64,000 nucleotides of DNA, from contig NZ_JAFIDJ010000001.1 of the NCBI RefSeq assembly GCF_017051705.1, positions 248,001-312,000 on the forward strand, given 5' to 3'. This DNA is from Algoriphagus lutimaris. GTDB taxonomy: Bacteria; Bacteroidota; Bacteroidia; Cytophagales; Cyclobacteriaceae. The stretch's first letter is position 1, and every line of letters begins with the position of its first letter. Shown here piece by piece: positions 44,734 to 53,385 of this stretch. Under the pieces are notes generated by a model, which saw only the letters and a program-made list of their open reading frames with translations, did no database searches and was not told the origin of the DNA. Made by a program: the position numbers and the translations under genes.

Positions 44734-46083
44734 ATGAGTAAGAAATTAGCAATCATGGACCGACGTGACTTTGTAAAGAAGAGTAGCATCGGTATGCTTG
44801 GAGCCGCTTTGGCACCATCTTTTTTAGGGAAACTGAATGCAGAAGGTAGGTTAAGAACTGCACACATTGGTCTAGGTGGAATGGGAATGGCGGATTTAGA
44901 TGCGATCTCATCCCATGATTTGGTAGATGTGGTTGCACTTTGTGATGTAGATAGTGATGCACTAGCAAAGGCAAAGGCCCTGCATCCCAATGCAAAAACC
45001 TATTCTGACTATCGGGAGCTTTTAAAAGAGCTTGAAGATGAAATTGATGCTGTAGTTGTCTCTACCCCAGATCATACGCATGCTCCTGCGTCCTTGATGG
45101 CGATGAAAATGGATAAGCCTGTGTATTGTCAAAAGCCTTTGACCCATCATGTTTCTGAGGCTAGAGAGATGAAGAAAATGGCAGAAAAGAAGAATTTGGT
45201 AACACAAATGGGAATCCAGGTTCATTCATTTTATGACTATAAGTTAGCTACTCTTTTGATTCAATCGGGAATCATTGGGAAAGTTCATACGGTAAGAGCA
45301 TGGTCTCCTAAAAACTGGGGATTTGATGGGCCAGAGCCAGCGGGATCAGATCCCGTTCCATCTACGTTGGATTGGAACTTATGGCAGGGTACAGCTCCGG
45401 AAAGACCCTATAAAGAAGGATATTATCACCCAGGTAACTGGAGAAAAGTAATGGATTATGGTTGCGGTACGCTTGGTGACATGGGAGTCCATATTTTTGA
45501 CACCCCTTATAATGCATTACAATTGGATGTGCCGGAAACGATCATTAACGAATGTCGTCAACCCACAGGATTTGGTTTTCCAGAAAATAATGTAGTAACC
45601 TATGAATTCCCAGGTACACCACAAACTACAGAGAAATTAAAGTGGGTTTGGTACGATGGACCTGGAGCTCCAGCGGATCATGAGGATTTGGTATTGCCAA
45701 ATGGAGATCAATTACCGGATCAAGGTGCGATGTTTATTGGTGAAGAAGGGAGGTTGTTACTTCCTCACTTCCAGCAGCTGCCGAGAAAAATAGTGGATGG
45801 AAAATATGTTGAAATGGACATTGAGTCCTTTAACTTAGGTAAGCCTGTAAAGGACTACGATGCTGAAAGTAAAAAACACTACCACCAGTTTGTGGATGCC
45901 TGTCTAGGTAAAGATGAGTGTAGTGCTCCATTCTCTTATGCAGCTCGATTGACAGAGACTATTTTGCTAGGAGTAATTGCAGGTCGATTCCCAAATCAGA
46001 CATTACATTGGGATAGTAAAAAAGCGAAATTCTCTGAGAAGGAAGCCAATAAATACCTGGACGGGAAATATCGAAAATTTTAA
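44734..46083 (+). CDS. Gfo/Idh/MocA-family oxidoreductase with a Tat-type leader
   Basis: The 449-residue protein begins MSKKLAIMDRRDFVKKSSIG, a twin-arginine signal (RRDFVKKS followed by MLGAALAPSFLG), so it is probably exported folded with its NAD(P) cofactor. Met8 (44755) may be the true start. The Rossmann fold has AHIGLGGMGMADLDAI (~45-60), and the EKP motif appears as CQKPLTHH, a common variant. It is followed by the C-terminal Gfo/Idh domain. It pairs with the upstream DUF1080 gene (20 bp spacing). It ends just before sigma-54-like element 9. Confidence 0.88.
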   Translation: MSKKLAIMDRRDFVKKSSIGMLGAALAPSFLGKLNAEGRLRTAHIGLGGMGMADLDAISSHDLVDVVALCDVDSDALAKAKALHPNAKTYSDYRELLKELEDEIDAVVVSTPDHTHAPASLMAMKMDKPVYCQKPLTHHVSEAREMKKMAEKKNLVTQMGIQVHSFYDYKLATLLIQSGIIGKVHTVRAWSPKNWGFDGPEPAGSDPVPSTLDWNLWQGTAPERPYKEGYYHPGNWRKVMDYGCGTLGDMGVHIFDTPYNALQLDVPETIINECRQPTGFGFPENNVVTYEFPGTPQTTEKLKWVWYDGPGAPADHEDLVLPNGDQLPDQGAMFIGEEGRLLLPHFQQLPRKIVDGKYVEMDIESFNLGKPVKDYDAESKKHYHQFVDACLGKDECSAPFSYAARLTETILLGVIAGRFPNQTLHWDSKKAKFSEKEANKYLDGKYRKF

Positions 46084-46123
46084 AAAAGACCTGCTTACCG
46101 GACTGAAATAATTCACATGTTTC

Positions 46124-46227
46124 GTCCGTATGCGAACAAAAATGTTCGAGAAAACAATAGGGTTGAATACCAAAAAATGCCTCTGGAGTTGTTTCAGGGG
46201 CTTTTTTTTGTGGCACAAAACTGGGAA
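46124..46227 (+). promoter_or_regulatory. Sigma-54-like promoter with upstream operator (element 9)
   Basis: GTCCG (46124-46128), four bases, then core CGAACAAAAATGTTCG (46133-46148). TGGCAC is at 46211-46216 and TGGGAA at 46222-46227, so -12 reads GG. The centre lies 71.5 bp from the -24 GG. It precedes permease 12, the ATPase and the TolC-like gene. Confidence 0.83.
46172..46209 (+). terminator. Terminator embedded in element 9
   Basis: A hairpin with arms GCCTCTG and CAGGGGC around a loop is followed by eight Ts. The -24 box begins at 46211. It would block read-through from the oxidoreductase gene. Confidence 0.78.
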
Positions 46228-46343
46228 AGAAAGAGGAAGGATCACAAAAGATGAAGGTGTGTTCAAATCACCTTTATTTTTTGTGTTTGAAGAACATGAC
46301 AATTCATTAAAATTCAATTTTCCTAAATCAAATCATTTTGGCC

Positions 46344-48746
46344 ATGTGGAAAAATTACTTGAAAGTATCATTTAGAAATCTCCAGAAGCGAAAACTGTAT
46401 ACTGGTATTAATCTTTTGGGCCTGACTATCGCAGTGGTAAGTTTTTTGGCGATATGTTTATATATACACCATGAATGGAGTTATGATACGATGTATTCGG
46501 ATTATAACCGAATTTATAAAATGAACCAGGAATTCAAATCGGATGGAGAATCGCAGCTTTTATCTACTACTCCGTCCAGTTTGGTGCCTACCATTTTGGA
46601 AGAAATACCTGAGGCAGAAATCGGGACTTTGATTTTTGATGTCAGTATTTTTTCTACTGTCATGGTAGATGCAGGGGAGGGGAACCAAGAGGAGTCGGCT
46701 TTTGCGTATGTGGATGAAAACTTCTACCGGGTGTTTGATTTTAAAATGGTATCAGGAAATCCTCTACAGGCATTTTCAGAACCCAATCAAGTGGTTTTGA
46801 CTAAAAGTACCGCAGAGAGATATTTTGGGAATGCCAATGCAGCTCAAGGTCAAGCATTAAAAATAGATAATCAAGATTATGTGATTTCTGGTGTGATGGA
46901 AGATTTTCCTTCCAACAGCCATATTGATTTTGATTTTTTAGCTTCGTTTAAGACGCGTAGACATGGCAAAAATCCAGAGTGGTCTCCTAGTAATTATTAT
47001 ACCTATGTCAAGGTGAAGCCTGGGACAGACCCAGCAGTTTTCGAAGGTAAATTAAAACAGATTGTTGATAAGTATTTAGGAAAAGAATTGGCAGAGTATG
47101 GATATGAAACTGCCTTTTTCCTACAGCCTGTGACCAAAATACATCTAGGAGATCAAGCTTTGGATTCCATCAAGCCAGGGACTGATATTCGTTATTTATA
47201 CATTTTTGGAATAGTGGCTTTACTACTGATTGCGATTGGGGTGATTAACTATGTAAATCTTGCCACAGCTGAAGCAACTGAAAGGAACAAAGAAGTTGGC
47301 TTGAGAAAAACCATGGGAGCAGATAGGATCCAATTATTCGGACAATTTGTTTCTGAGTCCATGCTTTTAACCTTTGCATCTACACTGCTTAGCATGCTAG
47401 TCTTATATCTGATTTCTCCCAAATTTTCTTCGATTAGTGGGGTTCCTTTGAGATTAGACCTATTGGTAACTCCACTCGGAATCACGTTGATACTCGCTTT
47501 TGTGGTATTGATTGGAGTCCTTGCAGGGTTATACCCCTCTTTGATTCTTTCTGGAATGGAGCCTATTAAAGCGTTGGCAAATAAGACCAAAATGGGAGGA
47601 GGCGCCTGGGTACGAAAAACGTTGGTTGTTTTTCAATTCTTTTTTTCTATAGGTCTTTTGATTTCCACTATGGTGGTTAAAAATCAATTGGACTACATGC
47701 AAGAAATCAATTTGGGTTATGACAAAGAGCATTTAGTCTCTTTAAGCTACCATTACAATATGGGGGATGGAATAGAAACTATTAAAAATGAAATGTTAAG
47801 GTCAGGGGCAGCTACCTCCATCTCTCGGGCTGCAGATATGCCAGTATACATAAAAGCAGGATATAAAATTTCCCCTGGTGGTGATAATCAGCGAGAGTTT
47901 ATGATTACTGGATATTCTGTGGATACTGATCTGATCAAGACTATTGATTTGGATTTGATAGCAGGCAATAATTTTTCTGAAACAGATCCAAAGAGAAGTG
48001 AATTGGAAGAACTAGATGATCGTAATCTGGTGATTTTGAATGAAACTGCTGTAAAGGAAATGGGCTGGACAGTCGAAGAAGCGGTAGGTAAAACCATCAA
48101 TATTGGCTTTAATTCCAACTCAGAAGTGAAAGGAGTGGTGAAGGATTTTTATTTCAATTCATTACATCACCAGGTTGGGCCGCTTGTTATATTTAATGAC
48201 CCAGATCAGGCAAACGTGCTCTTGGTAAAACTACCGGTAGGTAACCCTGCAACACATTTGGCTACATTAGAAAATGTTTGGCAAAATCTGGTCCCAGAAA
48301 GACCTTTCAACCCCGTATTTGTGGATCAGGCCTATTCTCACATGTATAATTCGGAACAGCAGGCAGGATTGATTTTTGGAGTATTTTCAGGAATAGCCAT
48401 ATTTATCGCCTGCATGGGACTATTTGGCTTGGTAAGTTATGTTGCCCTAAGAAGAACCAGAGAGATCAGCATAAGAAAAGTATTAGGGGCGACTCAGCAA
48501 AATGTAGTGGCAGTACTTGCTGCTGATTTCCTCAAACTTTTATTGGTAGCAGCTATTTTAGCTACTGGTTTTGGAATATGGTTTTCAAAATCCTGGTTAC
48601 AGGACTTTGCTAATAGAACCACTCAATCCATTTGGCCATTTGTGATTTCGATTGCTGTCGTGTTTCTCTTGGCCTTAATTACAATTGCCTATAGAAGCTG
48701 GAAGGTGTATTCATTGAATCCGGCAAAAACATTAAAAAGCGAATAA
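46344..48746 (+). CDS. FtsX/MacB-type ABC transporter permease, paralogue 12
   Basis: I start this permease at ATG 46344 (MWKNYLKVSFRN); a TTG at 46338 would add two residues. The 800-residue protein has coupling signatures GVINYVNLATAEATERNKEV (~299, with no cysteine) and CMGLFGLVSYVALRRTREIS (~689; SIRKVLGAT). It ends NPAKTLKSE. It is the only permease in the window followed directly by its own-strand ATPase (32 bp) and a TolC-like gene, so it is the best candidate for a complete export unit. A HlyD/MacA-type adaptor is missing from the operon. Confidence 0.92.
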   Translation: MWKNYLKVSFRNLQKRKLYTGINLLGLTIAVVSFLAICLYIHHEWSYDTMYSDYNRIYKMNQEFKSDGESQLLSTTPSSLVPTILEEIPEAEIGTLIFDVSIFSTVMVDAGEGNQEESAFAYVDENFYRVFDFKMVSGNPLQAFSEPNQVVLTKSTAERYFGNANAAQGQALKIDNQDYVISGVMEDFPSNSHIDFDFLASFKTRRHGKNPEWSPSNYYTYVKVKPGTDPAVFEGKLKQIVDKYLGKELAEYGYETAFFLQPVTKIHLGDQALDSIKPGTDIRYLYIFGIVALLLIAIGVINYVNLATAEATERNKEVGLRKTMGADRIQLFGQFVSESMLLTFASTLLSMLVLYLISPKFSSISGVPLRLDLLVTPLGITLILAFVVLIGVLAGLYPSLILSGMEPIKALANKTKMGGGAWVRKTLVVFQFFFSIGLLISTMVVKNQLDYMQEINLGYDKEHLVSLSYHYNMGDGIETIKNEMLRSGAATSISRAADMPVYIKAGYKISPGGDNQREFMITGYSVDTDLIKTIDLDLIAGNNFSETDPKRSELEELDDRNLVILNETAVKEMGWTVEEAVGKTINIGFNSNSEVKGVVKDFYFNSLHHQVGPLVIFNDPDQANVLLVKLPVGNPATHLATLENVWQNLVPERPFNPVFVDQAYSHMYNSEQQAGLIFGVFSGIAIFIACMGLFGLVSYVALRRTREISIRKVLGATQQNVVAVLAADFLKLLLVAAILATGFGIWFSKSWLQDFANRTTQSIWPFVISIAVVFLLALITIAYRSWKVYSLNPAKTLKSE

Positions 48747-48777
48747 TTACACACAATACCTATTTCATTAAAACAGA

Positions 48778-49461
48778 ATGATTCAACTTAAAGAAATTGA
48801 TAAGTACATAGAATCCCGCTTTCAAAGGATTTTTATTCTCAAAGGAATTAATCTTACCATCAATGAGGGAGAGTTTGTTACGTTGATGGGGCCAAGTGGT
48901 GCCGGTAAGTCAACGTTACTCAATATTCTTGGATTGTTAGATGAAGACTATTCTGGAGAGTATTGGTTTGGAGACAATAATATCAACAAGATGAGGGACC
49001 GAGATAGATCTGCCCTTCATAAATCAGAATTCGGCTACATTTTTCAGGCCTATCATTTGATTGATGAGTTGACTGTATATGAAAACATTGAAACTCCACT
49101 TCTATATAGAAAAGTATCCTCCAATGAGCGAAAAAGCATCATTGCAGACTTATTGGATAGATTTAATATGGTAGCAAAAAAAGACCTATTCCCAGCCCAA
49201 TTGTCAGGAGGCCAACAACAATTGGTTGGTATTGCCAGAGCAATTGCCGGAAAACCAAGAATACTCTTGGCGGATGAACCGACTGGTAATTTACATTCTG
49301 GACAAGCTCAGGAAATCATGCAGGTATTCCAAGAGCTTCACAAGGAAGGCACGACCATTATCCAAGCTACCCATGCCAGAGAAAATGCGGATTTCGGAAC
49401 CAGACTGATTCAGATGCTGGATGGAAAAATTGATCAAGATGAAGTTATTACCCATGCTTAA
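48778..49461 (+). CDS. ABC transporter ATP-binding protein, LolD/MacB-type
   Basis: The 227-residue ATPase has Walker A GPSGAGKST (~38-46), Q-loop FQAYHLIDELTVYEN, signature LSGGQQQLVGIARAI (~142-156), and Walker B ILLADEPTGNL (~161-171). LSGGQQQ plus the DEPTGNL form are typical of LolD/FtsE/MacB-type ATPases that pair with FtsX permeases. It lies 32 bp after permease 12 and overlaps the TolC-like gene. It is the only such ATPase in the window, against twelve permeases, so it may serve several of them in addition to its neighbour. Confidence 0.95.
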   Translation: MIQLKEIDKYIESRFQRIFILKGINLTINEGEFVTLMGPSGAGKSTLLNILGLLDEDYSGEYWFGDNNINKMRDRDRSALHKSEFGYIFQAYHLIDELTVYENIETPLLYRKVSSNERKSIIADLLDRFNMVAKKDLFPAQLSGGQQQLVGIARAIAGKPRILLADEPTGNLHSGQAQEIMQVFQELHKEGTTIIQATHARENADFGTRLIQMLDGKIDQDEVITHA

Positions 49462-50788
49462 ATATATTTTAGGAGCTACACTTCTGGTGAGTACTTTAGG
49501 AGGAGCTCAAGCTCAAGATACCCTTAAATTGGACTTTCGGCAAGCAGTAGATATTGCCCTTTCCAAAAACTTGGATTTTCAAATTCAGTCCAACCAAATG
49601 GAAGTATTGAAAAGGCAAAAGCAATCTGCTTTGGCCTCTCATTTCCCAAGTGCGAATCTAAGTACTTCCTTCCAACAACAAAGAGGACAGCAGTTTCAAC
49701 AAATTGAAGGAGAAATTGTGGTGACGAACGTGACCAATGAAATCGTATCCTCTGGAGTGAACCTGAATATGCCTGTGTTCAACTTTGGCAGAAGGCTATT
49801 AGACACACAATCTTCAAAATTATCTTATTTGGCAGGAGAGAGGGGGCTTGAAAGAGCAGCTCAACAAGTAGTATTTGAAGTGTCCAGAAGGTATTTGCAA
49901 GTGTTGCTAGATGGGGAACTCTATAGAATAGCCAAAGAAAACCTGGATAATCAAAAACAGCAATTAGAACAAATTACTGGTTTTGTGGATGCTGGATTAA
50001 GGACTTTATCCGATCAATACAATCAGGAATCAGAAGTGGCAAGGTTGGAATCTGTGGCGGTTCGAGCTCAGGTTCAGTTGGAGACAGATCTTTGGAATTT
50101 ATCTGAATATCTCATGCTGGAACCTACGGTGGTACCGGAACTGGATTCTGTAGATCCATTGGCTACTACGGTCACGTTTGACGGGCTAAGCGTCAACGAA
50201 CTGTATGAATTGGCTATAAATAGTAGGTCAGATTTAGACCAGCAAGAAATGTTGGTGGAATCAGCACAAAAAAGTGTGAAAGCCATGAAAGCGATGTATT
50301 ATCCAAGAATCAGTGCTTTCTATAATTACAACACTTTCTTTACTTCTTTGGATGATAGGACATTGCGTGAGCAATTGTTGAAAATTTATCCTCAACAAGT
50401 TTTAGGGTTGAATTTACAAATTCCAATTTTCAATAACCTTCAAACCAAACTTGAAGTAGGAAGAAGGAAGGTAGCGTATCAAAACCAAATTCTTCAAAAG
50501 GAATCCTTGGATAGAAAGATATATCAAGAAGTTAAACTAGCCTACATCAATTACCAAGCAGCAGTAAGGAATGAAAAGAATACCCAAGTACAGGTATTGG
50601 CTGCAGAAGAAGCACTATTGGCCGTTCGTGAGCGATTTAGATTAGGTTTATCCAATTTTGTGGACCTATCTACTGCCAATCAGCAATTGGTGGCTGCACA
50701 AGCAGACCAGGCTCAGGCGATTTATACCTTGTATTTCCAAGAGGTTTTGATGAAACATGCCTTAGGCACACTGACAGTGGAGTACTAA
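49439..50788 (+). CDS. TolC-family outer membrane factor
   Basis: The 449-residue protein forms an outer membrane and periplasmic channel for efflux or export. A signal peptide (MKLLPMLKYILGATLLVSTL, cleaved near AQAQ) supports the start at 49439; 49421 would add six residues. Two repeats of the OEP type follow, with long amphipathic helices (for example EISSxx-like ASHFPSANLSTSFQQQRG and YYPRISAFYNYN strands followed by helix pairs). The end VDLSTANQQLVAAQADQAQA is a standard OEP helix. It overlaps the ATPase by 23 bp, which implies translational coupling. With permease 12 and the ATPase it could make a tripartite exporter lacking only an adaptor. Confidence 0.92.
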   Translation: MKLLPMLKYILGATLLVSTLGGAQAQDTLKLDFRQAVDIALSKNLDFQIQSNQMEVLKRQKQSALASHFPSANLSTSFQQQRGQQFQQIEGEIVVTNVTNEIVSSGVNLNMPVFNFGRRLLDTQSSKLSYLAGERGLERAAQQVVFEVSRRYLQVLLDGELYRIAKENLDNQKQQLEQITGFVDAGLRTLSDQYNQESEVARLESVAVRAQVQLETDLWNLSEYLMLEPTVVPELDSVDPLATTVTFDGLSVNELYELAINSRSDLDQQEMLVESAQKSVKAMKAMYYPRISAFYNYNTFFTSLDDRTLREQLLKIYPQQVLGLNLQIPIFNNLQTKLEVGRRKVAYQNQILQKESLDRKIYQEVKLAYINYQAAVRNEKNTQVQVLAAEEALLAVRERFRLGLSNFVDLSTANQQLVAAQADQAQAIYTLYFQEVLMKHALGTLTVEY

Positions 50789-50820
50789 ATGAAATGAAAG
50801 AATAAACGAACTCTAGCATA

Positions 50821-50853
50821 AAAAAGGCTGATCTTAATTAAGATCAGCCTTTT
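50821..50853. terminator. Bidirectional terminator
   Basis: AAAAGGCTGATCTT and AAGATCAGCCTTTT form a long perfect stem around AATT. It is symmetrical and lies between the converging TolC-like and OmpA-family genes, so it can serve both. Confidence 0.92.
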
Positions 50854-50882
50854 ATGGTTGGTAGTGTTGGTAATCGGGAGAT

Positions 50883-51731
50883 TTACAACATTGCAAAGAA
50901 CATATCCAAATCTGGAATCAAAACAATTCTAGTTCTTCTGTTGATCGCCATGTTTTCTGGAGAATCATTCTCAACGATTGGCATATAGCTCGCTCTTCCT
51001 GCTGCAATCATTTTTTCTGGAGATACATTGTAGTCTTCCTGAAGCTTTCTAACGATGCTAGTTGCTCTTTTTACAGATAAATCCCAGTTATCCTGAAGAA
51101 CGCCTGTTGAGATAGATCTTGGATCTGTATGACCTTCAATCATCACTTGTAGGCTTGGTTCAGCATTGATCACTTCAGCTAATTTCTGCAATAATGGGTT
51201 GGCCTTACTATTGATTCTGTAGCTCCCTGTATTGAATAACAATTTGTCTGAAACGGAAATCATCACTACAGTTTGGTCGATATCAATTTGAACATCATCT
51301 TGATCACTATCTTCTGTAGTTTCTGTAATATTTTTTTTCAGGTTATATTCTACAGCCAGGTTTACAGAATCTTCCAGTGTTTTGGCCTTGGCTAATTTTT
51401 CTTGATCCACCATTGCCAAAGTTTCATTCATCTTGGTTTTAGAGTTTTTGGACATGATTGTAGAACCTTCAATGCTGTAAAGACTCGCGTTGGTGCTGTT
51501 TAATTCGTCATTAACAGACCTTAAAGAGTTGATACGGTTATTATATTCTGCTACTCTTGCTTCAATTATTGCCATCTTTTCCTCTAATTCAGCTTTTTCT
51601 TGATTAGTGGCGGCTAGTTCTGTTTGAGTCTTAAAAAGATTACTCTCTAATTCTGTGTATTTCTTTTTGGAAACACATGAAACCATGATGGTGGCTCCTA
51701 AAATTCCTGTGATAATAAATGAATTTTTCAT
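50883..51731 (-). CDS. OmpA-family peptidoglycan-binding lipoprotein
   Basis: The 282-residue protein has a lipoprotein signal (MVSC, Cys19), a coiled-coil over ~25-75, and a C-terminal OmpA domain with EGHTDPRSISTGVLQDNWDLS (~196-216), an LSVKRATSIVRKL helix and the end motif NRRTRIVLIP. It probably anchors the outer membrane to peptidoglycan. It is a single gene on the minus strand, and the intergenic region upstream (51732-51973) contains the terminator of the next minus-strand gene. Confidence 0.93.
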   Translation of the reverse strand: MKNSFIITGILGATIMVSCVSKKKYTELESNLFKTQTELAATNQEKAELEEKMAIIEARVAEYNNRINSLRSVNDELNSTNASLYSIEGSTIMSKNSKTKMNETLAMVDQEKLAKAKTLEDSVNLAVEYNLKKNITETTEDSDQDDVQIDIDQTVVMISVSDKLLFNTGSYRINSKANPLLQKLAEVINAEPSLQVMIEGHTDPRSISTGVLQDNWDLSVKRATSIVRKLQEDYNVSPEKMIAAGRASYMPIVENDSPENMAINRRTRIVLIPDLDMFFAML

Positions 51732-51881
51732 TGTTCAGTTTTCTTGATTTTGATTAGTTAGTTCCAAACCTATTGCCATTCCCGAAGGGGAGTAAAGAAA
51801 ATTGATCCAATTACTACTAAAAATCGGTCTATTTGAGGTGTATGAGTGGATTTTGGACAGATTTTGGATAATTAATTGGGC

Positions 51882-51910
51882 AAAAAAAAGCCCCGAAATA
51901 ATCGGGGTTT
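51882..51910 (-). terminator. Terminator of the DUF4136 gene
   Basis: On the minus strand, CCCCGA and TCGGGG pair around TTATT and are followed by a T-run of eight. It lies about 64 bp after the stop of the DUF4136 gene. Confidence 0.85.
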
Positions 51911-51973
51911 CATATTTTATTGTGGATTAAGTCCACATATTGGATAGGAATATTCCCTAATAACTGTCTGAGG

Positions 51974-52558
51974 TTATTGCATATACCTATTAACAACCTT
52001 GAATTCATTCATGACTCGGTAGGCAGCTCTAGTAATGTCTGATTGAAAGTTAGGAGATGAAACGTCAAAGTTTGCGGCAGTATATCCTTGCCAAATAGTA
52101 CTACCTCTTTTACTATCAATGACATAAATGACTAACATACCTTGGTTTTCCTGATATTTTACCTGATTATAAGTTTCATCTTTTTCTTGTTCCTTTTCCT
52201 CTTCACCTTCATCATTGATGGTGGTCACACCTCTTCTGTTTAACCAATAATCAAACTCAGGTTGAACATACCCTCTGTACCGAATGGAATCCATGAAGAT
52301 CTTATAGCTTACCAGCATATCAGGCTTTTCTTCATATTCTCGAAAACCTTGCGACCCCAATCTTGCCCCAATGGTGGCATTTAAAACAGGAGTGATAGAA
52401 GTGGTGTCAATTTCATCCGGAACCACAAAAGCAAAGGTTTTATACTTTTTAAATGAGCCTTGATAATTGTAATCATATTCTGTTACATAATCTTTCTGCG
52501 AAAAGCAGGAGGCACATAAGATCAAGATAAAGGATAAAATCAGGTAAGAGTTTTTCAT
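51974..52558 (-). CDS. DUF4136 lipoprotein
   Basis: The 194-residue protein has a lipoprotein signal (LILCASC, Cys18) and the DUF4136 pattern (Y-DYNYQGSFKKYKTFAFVVP at ~29-47; ATIGARLGSQGFREYEEKPDMLVSY at ~66-90; late segment GSTIWQGYTAANFD). An acidic insertion (NDEGEEEKEQEKDE, ~116-129) breaks the usual run of the family. Its function is unknown. It is monocistronic, and a terminator follows it. Confidence 0.9.
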   Translation of the reverse strand: MKNSYLILSFILILCASCFSQKDYVTEYDYNYQGSFKKYKTFAFVVPDEIDTTSITPVLNATIGARLGSQGFREYEEKPDMLVSYKIFMDSIRYRGYVQPEFDYWLNRRGVTTINDEGEEEKEQEKDETYNQVKYQENQGMLVIYVIDSKRGSTIWQGYTAANFDVSSPNFQSDITRAAYRVMNEFKVVNRYMQ

Positions 52559-52728
52559 GATTTCTTAATTCATTTAATTGATAGAAAGTCTATCAGAAAT
52601 ACAAACAATCCGGTTCTATTGGATTAACCTAATTTCGGTAATGTTGTTTTCAAATACTTGTAATTCAATTATGTATCTACTTAAGTTATTGAAAAAAAAT
52701 CACAATATCACCCATTGGTTACTGTATT

Positions 52729-53385
52729 TTGAATATTGTCCCAATGCTTACAATTTGTTTGAGGATTTTTGAAATTAGAGCTGTGAAAAAGTTTGAGTCC
52801 ATCTGTAATCAAGCCAAAAACTGTATCGTTTGCAAAGAGGAGTTACCCTTTCATCCCAAACCGGTTTTTGCACTTCATCCAAAGAGTAAAATCTTAATTA
52901 TTGGACAAGCACCTGGTACTAGGGTGCAGGCAACAGGTATTCCTTGGAATGACCCTAGTGGCATCGAATTGAGAAGATGGTTGGATGTAACAGAAGATGA
53001 GTTTTACAACGAAAAGATTTTTGGAATCATGCCAATGGGTTTTTGCTACCCTGGAAGAGGAAAACAAGGAGATCTGCCTCCCCGCGTGGAATGCGCTCCT
53101 CTTTGGCATCCAAAACTCACTCATCATTTAAAAGAATTAGAGTTGGTATTGTTGATTGGGAAATATGCACAAGCCTATTATTTAGCGAAAGAAAGAAAAG
53201 AGAATCTGACCAATACAGTCAAAGCATTTAAGGAATATTTGCCTTATTATTTTCCTTTGGTGCATCCCTCTCCAAGGAATCGATTATGGCAAAAGAAAAA
53301 TCCTTGGTTTGAGGGAAAAGTTATTCCGGAACTTCAATATCGGGTCAAAAAGATCTTAGAATCTAATGTTGATGAGGTTCTGTAA
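52729..53385 (+). CDS. Uracil-DNA glycosylase family protein
   Basis: The 218-residue protein has the UDG superfamily signature IIGQAPGTRVQATGIPWNDP (~61-80), the continuation SGIELRRWL, and the C-terminal motif HPSPRNRLW (~181-189). The N-terminus is uncertain: the family-like part begins about residue 19 (FESICNQAKNCIVCKEELPF), and ATG 52744 or GTG 52782 are alternatives. An N-terminal Cys pair (CNQAKNCIVC) may be a remnant of a metal site, but not a full Fe-S cluster. It overlaps the convergent cation efflux gene by 23 bp. Base excision of uracil is the probable role, based on the family. Confidence 0.85.
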   Translation: MNIVPMLTICLRIFEIRAVKKFESICNQAKNCIVCKEELPFHPKPVFALHPKSKILIIGQAPGTRVQATGIPWNDPSGIELRRWLDVTEDEFYNEKIFGIMPMGFCYPGRGKQGDLPPRVECAPLWHPKLTHHLKELELVLLIGKYAQAYYLAKERKENLTNTVKAFKEYLPYYFPLVHPSPRNRLWQKKNPWFEGKVIPELQYRVKKILESNVDEVL

